Below, piece after piece: positions 7,396 through 13,399 of a stretch of 14,800 bases of DNA (positions within the stretch are counted from its first letter, which is position 1; each line of letters begins with the position of its first letter). The DNA comes from an uncultured Bacilli bacterium. GTDB lineage: Bacteria > Bacillota_I > Bacilli_A > RF39 > UBA660. The notes under the pieces are model-generated. The model was not told the origin of the DNA. It ran no database searches and saw nothing but the letters and a program-made list of their open reading frames with translations. The position numbers were made by a program, and so were the translations under genes. The stretch is taken from positions 1-14,800 of the forward strand of contig CANQRX010000029.1 of assembly GCA_947626425.1 (NCBI GenBank), given 5' to 3'.

Positions 7396-8481
7396 TCTTA
7401 TACTCCGTTCATAACGGTAAATATTGCAGGTCATTTGATGAAGTTTTAAATAATAATCTTGTAACATTTCGGCTAATACTTTTTGTTCATTTTCATTAAC
7501 CACAGTTTTTTTGAGTTCTTTAATATTTTCGATAATTGGTAATAAGTCAAGATTATATTGACTAATAAATTTAGATTTAATATCTAGTAAGGAATAAGAA
7601 CTAGGATTTACTATTAAATATGGATATAAATCGCGACATTCTAGCTCTATTTCGTCATCTGTTTTTTCTAAAATTCTCGCAAAAGTAATATAATTTTCAT
7701 ATTCTTTAGCAGTAAGCATTTTTTGCATTTTTACTTTTTCTAAAAAAGCTTTTTGTTCGTGCAATTTTTTACGAAATTCTTTTTCACTTAAAACAATTTG
7801 AGCTTTATCTACAGTACTACTAAAGGAAATTTTGGAACTATTTGCTGCAACTTTTTTTTGCATTTTTTCCTTTTGTTTTTTTTGCTCATATTGCATTTTA
7901 CTCAATAATTGCTTTATATATTCTAAAACTTCAGGTTTTAATTGTAATTGCTCAAAATAAATCATTAGAAAATTTATATTTTGGGAATTAAGATTTTCAA
8001 AGGCTATTTTAAAAGGAAGGACTACTTTAATTCGCTTTTTTCTTAATTTTTCACACTTTAAAATTAAATTAATAATATCTTGCATTAATAAAGATTCTTC
8101 ATCTGATTTTAAATATAATTGTTTAGTATAGCATTCATTAACAATTTGATCTAGTTCTTCTCCTGTTAAATTGTATTTTTCGGCTAATAAAATTAAACCC
8201 ATTTGATCAATGTATTCATATGGGGCAAACTGAGTAATTGTTATATTTTTTTGCAAAAATTTTAAGTAAATATAGGCCTGTTGTTTAAAAGTAAAGGGCC
8301 ATTTAGATATACTGTTTATTAAATTTTTATTAAGAGATATAAAAAAATAATTTTTAATAGTATTTTCTTCGCATATCATTTTTAAGAAAGCCTCATAGCC
8401 TAAATAAGAAGTGTTTGTTAATTTATTAACATCAGTAGTAGCATTAATGATATTCACTATTTCTTTATCTATGCTTTTCAT
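7390..8481 (-). CDS. Hypothetical protein, paralog of the adjacent upstream gene (copy 2)
   Basis: A 363-residue soluble, largely alpha-helical protein with no recognised family. It aligns along its length with the 357-residue product just upstream: an N-terminal helical domain; shared ENLN..NI helices near 165; a charged, Lys/Gln-rich coiled-coil-like linker (about 190-215); and a conserved C-terminal domain (about 228-363) with matching blocks SEKEFRKKL, KTDDEIELECRDLYP and a second helical motif ending LLPIIENIKEL. The C-terminal pattern also resembles the duplicated tail module of the sigma factor upstream. Only 3 bases separate it from its paralog's stop; its ribosome binding site, AAGAGG, lies in that gene's last codons. 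It ends in TGA, which argues for the standard code here. Confidence 0.8.
   Translation of the reverse strand: MKSIDKEIVNIINATTDVNKLTNTSYLGYEAFLKMICEENTIKNYFFISLNKNLINSISKWPFTFKQQAYIYLKFLQKNITITQFAPYEYIDQMGLILLAEKYNLTGEELDQIVNECYTKQLYLKSDEESLLMQDIINLILKCEKLRKKRIKVVLPFKIAFENLNSQNINFLMIYFEQLQLKPEVLEYIKQLLSKMQYEQKKQKEKMQKKVAANSSKISFSSTVDKAQIVLSEKEFRKKLHEQKAFLEKVKMQKMLTAKEYENYITFARILEKTDDEIELECRDLYPYLIVNPSSYSLLDIKSKFISQYNLDLLPIIENIKELKKTVVNENEQKVLAEMLQDYYLKLHQMTCNIYRYERSIRL
7626..7674. repeat. Conserved 49-base block, copy in second paralog
   Basis: It matches 8727-8775 at 46 of 49 bases by direct alignment. It encodes the KTDDEIELECRDL core, which is far more conserved at nucleotide level than the rest of the paralog pair. 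Confidence 0.7.
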
Positions 8482-8484
8482 TTT

Positions 8485-9558
8485 TTACCTCTTTTCTTTT
8501 AAATTTCTTTCGTATTTAAAGTTATTGCTAGTTTTTAAATATAATTCTTCATAAAACTCTTGTAATAATTCATTCCAAACTGTTTGATCTAGAGAATTAT
8601 CAGATGTCTTTTTAATTTCTTTTATGTTTTCTAAAATGGGAATTAAATCTAGTTCCATAGTTTTTAAATAAGCACTTCGTTCATCTAAGAGTGGATATGC
8701 TGTTTCATCTACTTTTAAATGGGGAAATAAATCGCGACATTCTAGTTCTATTTCATCATCTGTTTTATCTAAAATCCGAGCAAGAAAAATATAGTCAAGA
8801 TATTCATTTGCTGATATTTTCCTTCCATTCTTAACATTTTCTAAAAAAGTTTTTTGATTTAATAATTTTTGACGAAATTCTTTTTCACTAAAAATAACAG
8901 GTTTATCATCAGAAGATTGAAAAGTAATATTTTGAATTTGATGACGTTTTTTTTCTTCAAGCTTATTTAACTTATACTGCAAATAATTTTCGACAAGATC
9001 TACATCTTTTATATTTAAATTCTGTTTTTTTAAAAATAAACAAATTTTTTCAATATTTTCTTTATTTAAATTTTCTAAAGCACCCATAATTGATATATAT
9101 TTTTCTTGTTGTTCGTCCTTCTTTTTTTGTTGTTCTTCAATCATTTTTAGGATGCTTTGATAAACTGGATTTAAATTTTTTTTAGCTAATAATTCATTTT
9201 TGTTATAGTAGCATTCTTTTATTATTTGGGCGATTTCTTTGGTGTCAATGTGATGTTTTTTAAATAATTCTATTAAATACTCACTTGTTTTAATAGAAAA
9301 GAAAACATCTTGTTGATTTTTCATAAAATTAATATTATTTTCAATTACTTTAATTACAAACTGAGGTCGAAGTTTATCTTCTAGGTTTAAAACGTCCATT
9401 AAAAATGATAAAGTTTGGTCAATAATAACATAAAAATACTCTGGTTGTTCATTAGTAAAAATATTTAAAAAATCTAAAACGTATTCTTTATAATCATCTG
9501 GAATTAAATTAATTTTAGAATTAATTATACTACTTATTTTTTTACTTAAAGCATTCAC
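8485..9558 (-). CDS. Hypothetical protein, paralog of the adjacent downstream gene (copy 1)
   Basis: A 357-residue helical protein, no recognised family and no signal or membrane segment. Its architecture matches its downstream neighbour: N-terminal helical domain, a charged linker (about 135-205, rich in Lys/Glu/Gln), then a conserved C-terminal domain containing SEKEFRQKL, KTDDEIELECRDLFP and LDLIPILENIKEIKK. The start is GTG at 9558, with AAGGAGG seven bases upstream. A promoter lies at 9587-9615 just past the sigma-factor terminator, so the paralog pair is probably transcribed separately from the sigma gene. The tandem arrangement reflects gene duplication. The role is unknown; position beside an unusual sigma factor and the shared tail motif suggest a regulatory or partner function, which is inference only. 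Confidence 0.8.
   Translation of the reverse strand: MNALSKKISSIINSKINLIPDDYKEYVLDFLNIFTNEQPEYFYVIIDQTLSFLMDVLNLEDKLRPQFVIKVIENNINFMKNQQDVFFSIKTSEYLIELFKKHHIDTKEIAQIIKECYYNKNELLAKKNLNPVYQSILKMIEEQQKKKDEQQEKYISIMGALENLNKENIEKICLFLKKQNLNIKDVDLVENYLQYKLNKLEEKKRHQIQNITFQSSDDKPVIFSEKEFRQKLLNQKTFLENVKNGRKISANEYLDYIFLARILDKTDDEIELECRDLFPHLKVDETAYPLLDERSAYLKTMELDLIPILENIKEIKKTSDNSLDQTVWNELLQEFYEELYLKTSNNFKYERNLKEKR
8727..8775. repeat. Conserved 49-base block, copy in first paralog
   Basis: This is the counterpart of 7626-7674, differing at 3 of 49 bases. Confidence 0.7.
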
Positions 9559-9586
9559 TATTTCCCCTCCTTAACAAATTGATAGT

Positions 9587-9615
9587 ATTCTATAGCAAAA
9601 TATTAAAAATTGCAA
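9587..9615 (-). promoter_or_regulatory. Promoter for the paralog pair
   Basis: The -35 box TTGCAA (9615-9610), a 17-base spacer and the -10 box TAGAAT (9592-9587) predict a start near 9580, about 20 bases before the GTG start. A TGC just before TATAGAAT may give an extended -10. A short palindrome, TTTCAAAATTGAAA (9637-9650), lies upstream and could be a regulatory site. Confidence 0.55.
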
Positions 9616-9650
9616 TAACTAATTAAAGGGGCTTCATTTCAAAATTGAAA

Positions 9651-9681
9651 AATTAAAAAAGCAAAAGGGTTTCTTGCTTTT
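9651..9681 (-). terminator. Intrinsic terminator of the sigma-factor gene
   Basis: The arms AAAAGCAA and TTGCTTTT (9681-9674 and 9664-9657) pair perfectly over 8 bp around a 9-base loop and run into a T-rich tract. The hairpin starts 4 bases after the stop codon. Confidence 0.75.
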
Positions 9682-9685
9682 CATA

Positions 9686-11854
9686 TTATTTTTTTCTTAC
9701 TAATTTATTGTTTACTGCTATTTTGGAAATAATGTTATCGATTACTATTTTATTTATACCAGTCATATTTGCAATATCATCAACTGATTTTCCCGCTTTA
9801 TATAAATTAATTATTTTTACCCAATCTTGAGAATCTTGATTACTTTTTAATCTTAAATCATTAATCCAATCGGGAATTTCTCTAGTTAAATATGGATTAA
9901 TAATTAGCCTTTCCAAAATGGGCACTAATTCGTAGGCAAAAATTTTTTGCTCTTTTTCAGATAAATCATTATAATTAAAATCATTTAAATTTTCACCATA
10001 AACTTTATAAAGCAAGTCTAATTCTTCCGCATATAATTTTGATAATATAAATTTTATTTGTTTAAATGATTTATGAAAATATTTGGCAAGTTTCTCTAAA
10101 CTTTCAAAACTAAAGTCTTTTCTTTGCACTTTAATCCAATCAGGTACATCTATTCGATATTTAAAAGGATTGGCAATTAAATCTTTTAATACAGGAAGAA
10201 CATCGTTTTTAAATTTATCATTATCACTGGTTGTCCAAGTTGTAGTGTTTAAACTTTGATAATTACTACCGAACCTTTTAATTACTAAAGCATATTCTTC
10301 TTCATAAAGTCTTGCTAGAGCGTCATCAAGCCTTCTTTTTGAATTAATTTTTAATATCGTATATAGATTATATGTTTTTTCCATTTGCTTCGGAAGATTG
10401 TTTGAATGAGTATCCCCAACGTTATAAAGAGAATTTATGGGATTATCAGTATAAATAGCCATTTTTTTAATTGTAGGATTGACTCTTAATTTTCTAAGAG
10501 CAGTATTTTCTATTTGTCTTATTCGTTCTCGCGTGACATTTAATTTTTTAGCAATTTCTTCTAAAGTCCAAACACGATTATTTATAAAACCATTTCGTAA
10601 ATAAATAACTTCTAATTCTTTATTATTTAATTTCACATTTTTTAAACATTCTCTAAGTTCTTCGGAAAAAATTTTCTTTTGGGCCATGTCTTCTAAATTA
10701 AAATTATCATCAACTATAAATTCCCCTAATTCGGCATCTTCATCATCTTTTATATTAGCATTTAAACTTAATACTGTAATATTATTTTTTTGAAGTTCTT
10801 CAATTTCTTGAGCTGAAAAATCAGTTTCTTTCATTAATTCTTCAATTGTTGGCTTTCTTGATAATTTGGTTTCTAATTCGCTTGATATTTTATTAAGCTT
10901 AAATATTTTTTGAGAAAAATTAGCCGGTATTCTTATACTTTTAGCTTTATCGGCAATGGCCCTAGTTATAGACTGCTTAATCCACCATGTTGCATAAGTT
11001 GAAAAGCGGTAGCCTTTGGTTACATCAAACCTTTGGGCAGCTTTTATTACACCAATATTACCTTCCTGTATTAAATCTAATAAAGTCATACCACCTATAT
11101 TAGCATATTTTTTGGCAATAGAAATAACCAAACGAAGATTATGTTCTACTAAAGTGTCAATAGCTTGTTTGTCTTTTTGCAATATTCTAAGTCCAAGTTC
11201 TTGTTCTTGTTCTAAAGTTAATAAAGGTAGCCTTGTAATTTCATAAATATAAGATTTTATCGAATCCATTCCATCATATAATTCGATATTTTCATCAAAA
11301 GCCTCTTCTAATGAATTATCTATTTTTATATTTTTTATAAGGCAATAACTTGTAATAAGTTGCTCACCAATTAATTGCTCAACATCTTCATCAAATAGAT
11401 TAATATATTCATCAATTTTAATTTTGTTTTCAGAATTTTTTAATAAAAGACTAATTAAATTATTAAGTAATTCATTTTCTTGAATTAATTTCATACATAT
11501 ATCAACATTTAAAGATACTCCCAATAATTTAACATAATTTATAAACTTTTTAATTTCTTGTAAGGCTTGAGAACTTTTTTTCTTTTTTAAATTGCTAGAT
11601 ATAAATTTTTGTAAAACGGCTAGTAATTCTTCTTCATTACTTAACTGTTTTTGAGTTAAAGCTTGGAATTTTGTATCTAAATCGTTTTTGATTATTATTT
11701 TAATTTTTTCTTCGTCAGTTTCCTTAGTCAATGCATTTTTAATAATTTGTAAAATCATTTTTTCTAAATCTGAATTAGAAATATTTAAAAAATCGTATGT
11801 TTTCATTATCTGCGGAATATTTAAAGATTTAAAAATTTTTTGATATTTTTCCAT
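9686..11854 (-). CDS. RpoD-family sigma factor with unusual N- and C-terminal extensions
   Basis: A 722-residue sigma-70 protein. The core is standard: region 1.2 (about 196-228); region 2 with HNLRLVISIAKKYA (238-251), LLDLIQEGNIGVIKA and the -10-recognising GYRFSTYATWWIKQSITRAI; region 3 opening SIRIPANF; and region 4.2 TLEEIAKKLNVTRERIRQIE (430-449). Family members normally end just after this. Here ~265 residues follow, containing two tandem copies of an ~85-residue module (about 494-578 and 584-668, each with ARLY/SKLY, LPVL/VPIL and PDWI motifs) and a final helix-turn-helix-like segment (678-713, LYKAGKSVDDIANMTGINKI). About 195 unrecognised helical residues precede region 1.2. The ATG at 11854 has GGAGG five bases upstream; the earlier in-frame TTG at 11905 falls in the predicted -35 box. 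It is probably a second, RpoD-like sigma; the housekeeping one is not visible here. Confidence 0.88.
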   Translation of the reverse strand: MEKYQKIFKSLNIPQIMKTYDFLNISNSDLEKMILQIIKNALTKETDEEKIKIIIKNDLDTKFQALTQKQLSNEEELLAVLQKFISSNLKKKKSSQALQEIKKFINYVKLLGVSLNVDICMKLIQENELLNNLISLLLKNSENKIKIDEYINLFDEDVEQLIGEQLITSYCLIKNIKIDNSLEEAFDENIELYDGMDSIKSYIYEITRLPLLTLEQEQELGLRILQKDKQAIDTLVEHNLRLVISIAKKYANIGGMTLLDLIQEGNIGVIKAAQRFDVTKGYRFSTYATWWIKQSITRAIADKAKSIRIPANFSQKIFKLNKISSELETKLSRKPTIEELMKETDFSAQEIEELQKNNITVLSLNANIKDDEDAELGEFIVDDNFNLEDMAQKKIFSEELRECLKNVKLNNKELEVIYLRNGFINNRVWTLEEIAKKLNVTRERIRQIENTALRKLRVNPTIKKMAIYTDNPINSLYNVGDTHSNNLPKQMEKTYNLYTILKINSKRRLDDALARLYEEEYALVIKRFGSNYQSLNTTTWTTSDNDKFKNDVLPVLKDLIANPFKYRIDVPDWIKVQRKDFSFESLEKLAKYFHKSFKQIKFILSKLYAEELDLLYKVYGENLNDFNYNDLSEKEQKIFAYELVPILERLIINPYLTREIPDWINDLRLKSNQDSQDWVKIINLYKAGKSVDDIANMTGINKIVIDNIISKIAVNNKLVRKK

Positions 11855-11876
11855 ATAAACCTCCAATGCACCGCCT

Positions 11877-11905
11877 AGAATATCATGTTTTTGGTAATTA
11901 TTCAA
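11877..11905 (-). promoter_or_regulatory. Probable extended -10 promoter of the sigma-factor gene
   Basis: The -35-like TTGAAT (11905-11900), a 17-base spacer and the -10 box TATTCT (11882-11877), preceded by TGA as an extended -10, predict a start near 11870. This leaves a ~16-base leader carrying GGAGG. Confidence 0.5.
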
Positions 11906-11921
11906 TCATCTTTTTGAAGAT

Positions 11922-12428
11922 TTATTTTATTTGACCAAATTTCTTTAGGGGCCATAAAACAAGGGAAGTAGTTCCTTCAATGTCTTTAGCTTTAACAGGG
12001 CCAATAATTCGACTATCTAGGGAAATACTCCGGTTATCACCTAATAAAAAATATTCATCTTCTCCTAAAGTTACTTGAGCAAAATCTTCGGTTTCTCCAT
12101 AACCATAATTGTCATCTATCTTGCGGTCATTAATATATATGTTTCCTTTTTCACATTTAATAGTTTCCCCAGGTAAACCATAAACCCTTTTAATGATTGT
12201 ATCATCTTTTTTGCCATCAACCACCATATCAGCAACGACCATACTAAAACGCTCAAGTTTGCCAAGTTTATTTAAAATCATTACTTCGCCACCTTCAAGG
12301 GTATCAAACATACTTAAACCACTTACCCGAACTGGAGTAAAGAAGAATGTGCGAATAACAATGACAATAATTAAAACTACTATATAAGGCATTAATTCCT
12401 TAACCCAATTTTTTTTCTCTTCTTTCAT
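11922..12428 (-). CDS. Type I signal peptidase (S26 family)
   Basis: A 168-residue membrane-bound serine protease that removes signal peptides from exported proteins on the outer face of the membrane. One N-terminal transmembrane helix (about 13-31) is followed by the catalytic domain. Ser39 sits in SGLSMFDTL (box B; family consensus SGxSMxPTL, so the usual Pro is Asp here). Lys80 sits in IIKRVYGLPGE (box D, general base). GDNRSISLDSR (130-140) is box E. This Ser/Lys-dyad form and short length fit Gram-positive SipS-type enzymes. The ATG has AAGGAG upstream. It follows the HAM1-like gene by 53 bases with a possible TATAAT between them. The secreted protein at the window edge is a plausible substrate, but housekeeping secretion is enough to explain it. 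Confidence 0.93.
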   Translation of the reverse strand: MKEEKKNWVKELMPYIVVLIIVIVIRTFFFTPVRVSGLSMFDTLEGGEVMILNKLGKLERFSMVVADMVVDGKKDDTIIKRVYGLPGETIKCEKGNIYINDRKIDDNYGYGETEDFAQVTLGEDEYFLLGDNRSISLDSRIIGPVKAKDIEGTTSLVLWPLKKFGQIK

Positions 12429-12450
12429 ATTTTTAACTCCTTCTTAATCA

Positions 12451-12480
12451 ATTATAAAACTTTTAATTTAGAAAATAAAT
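12451..12480 (-). promoter_or_regulatory. Possible promoter for the signal peptidase gene
   Basis: A consensus -10 box TATAAT (12456-12451) lies 22 bases before the start codon, but the -35 position (TTTATT) is poor. The gene may also be read from the upstream HAM1-like gene. Confidence 0.35.
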
Positions 12481-12481
12481 A

Positions 12482-13084
12482 TTAAACGTGATGGCAAATA
12501 AAATCAATAACATCGTCTTCATTAACTTCTACTTTTAATAAATCATCTTCAGTAACATCAGTAAAGTATTTATCTATTTTTTTATATTTCGAAATAGAAT
12601 TTAAAGGATAACCTGGATTAATTTTCAACGACGGTTTTTCGACCATGTAAAAGTCATCTTTTTCCCAACTGTATGTGTTAATATTACCTTCTTTATCAAT
12701 ACAACATAAACCGTAAACCCATTTAGAATTTAGATGCCCATCCCTACCAAATTGTTTAACTAAATTAGTATAATGTTCTATCATTTGTGCATCGGTTAAA
12801 ACTTTTCCATTTACTCTTCTTACAAATAAACCTGGTTGATTATCATTTGGCACATTTTCTAAATATAAATTATCATCCATAGCAATAACGGGCATTTTGG
12901 TTATTTTATATGCTTCCCGAGCTTTTAAAATAGCATTTTCTACGGCATTTTCTCCATTTTCTTCAACTTCCAAAGATAAATTTAAGTCTTTTAAAGACAC
13001 TAATTCTATTCCTTTTTCTTTTAACTTATTTTGAAAACGATTAATTTTACTAATATTACTAGTTGCAAATAAAACCTTTTTCAT
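12482..13084 (-). CDS. Divergent HAM1/RdgB-family nucleotide pyrophosphatase
   Basis: A 200-residue protein of the Maf/HAM1 superfamily, whose standard members hydrolyse non-canonical purine NTPs (dITP, XTP) to the monophosphate and pyrophosphate, cleaning the nucleotide pool. Matching motifs: KVLFATSNISK (3-13, the family's T-x-N-x-x-K), EVEENGENAVENAILKARE (39-57, with acidic metal ligands and N-A-x-x-K-A), DD at 70-71 (standard DDSGL reads DDNLYL) and QPGLFVRR (83-90, standard PG-x-x-S-A/V-R). The FGYDP box and SHR motif that bind the base are missing: the equivalent region reads NPGYPLNSISKY. The fold is therefore clear but specificity may differ. The ATG is preceded by AAAAGGAG. A weak TTGAAC / TATTTT pair within the upstream terminator could drive it. 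Confidence 0.78.
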   Translation of the reverse strand: MKKVLFATSNISKINRFQNKLKEKGIELVSLKDLNLSLEVEENGENAVENAILKAREAYKITKMPVIAMDDNLYLENVPNDNQPGLFVRRVNGKVLTDAQMIEHYTNLVKQFGRDGHLNSKWVYGLCCIDKEGNINTYSWEKDDFYMVEKPSLKINPGYPLNSISKYKKIDKYFTDVTEDDLLKVEVNEDDVIDFICHHV

Positions 13085-13100
13085 TTATAACACTCCTTTT

Positions 13101-13137
13101 AAAAAAAATAAAAAAGCTTAAAACGAAGTTCAAACCT
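13101..13137 (-). terminator. Probable terminator after the small lysine-rich gene
   Basis: GGTTTGAA pairs with TTTAAGCT using two or three G-T wobbles around a small loop containing TTCG, followed by TTTTTTATTTTTTTT on the minus strand. The stem is weak but the T-tract is long. It begins 3 bases after the stop codon. Confidence 0.5.
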
Positions 13138-13139
13138 TA

Positions 13140-13247
13140 TTACTTTTTCTTACAATACTTTTTATTTAAAACTTTAACTTTTACACCTTTTTCAGTAGTA
13201 AAAATCTTTTTAACACCATCTGGTAAATTTTTTTTATAAGTTTTCAT
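13140..13247 (-). CDS. Small lysine-rich protein, 35 residues
   Basis: A compact gene encoding 35 residues that begin MKTYKKNLPDGVKKIF and end NKKYCKKK. Thirteen residues are lysine and there is one cysteine. AGGAGG lies six bases before the ATG, the strongest ribosome binding site in the region, and the gene has its own probable promoter and terminator, so it looks like a real, separately transcribed gene despite its size. There is no hydrophobic segment, so it is probably cytoplasmic and could bind nucleic acid through its charge. No family is recognised. It lies directly downstream of the DGR-like target gene, but it is far shorter than the DGR accessory protein Avd and shows no resemblance to it. 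High AT content inflates lysine, so composition alone is weak evidence. Confidence 0.6.
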   Translation of the reverse strand: MKTYKKNLPDGVKKIFTTEKGVKVKVLNKKYCKKK

Positions 13248-13265
13248 AATGACCTCCTGTTTAGG

Positions 13266-13295
13266 ATTGTATCATAATTTTCTTTAAAAAGGTAA
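13266..13295 (-). promoter_or_regulatory. Probable extended -10 promoter of the small lysine-rich gene
   Basis: TGATACAAT gives an extended -10 (TACAAT at 13271-13266). The -35 position (TTACCT) is poor, which is usual for extended -10 promoters. An A-rich tract lies upstream. The predicted start is about 12 bases upstream of the ATG. Confidence 0.45.
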
Positions 13296-13342
13296 TTTTT
13301 TTTTTAACTGTGATTTATAAGTTATGTCCTATTAAAAATTTT

Positions 13343-13386
13343 AAAAAAAATCTAGTGAGTAAACTTTTTTAATTTACACACTAGAT
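13343..13386 (-). terminator. Terminator hairpin downstream of the DGR-like target gene
   Basis: ATCTAGTGTGTAAA (13386-13373) pairs with TTTACTCACTAGAT (13363-13350) over 14 positions with one T-T mismatch and a 9-base loop, followed by seven T residues. It lies 13 bases after the stop codon. Some DGRs need a stem-loop just past the variable region, so this hairpin could serve both roles (inference). Confidence 0.8.
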
Positions 13387-13399
13387 AATACACCTTCTA

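Noticed and set aside
11855..11905. TTG at 11905 as the start of the sigma factor
   Set aside because: No ribosome binding site precedes it and it coincides with the predicted -35 box; the ATG at 11854 has GGAGG at good spacing.
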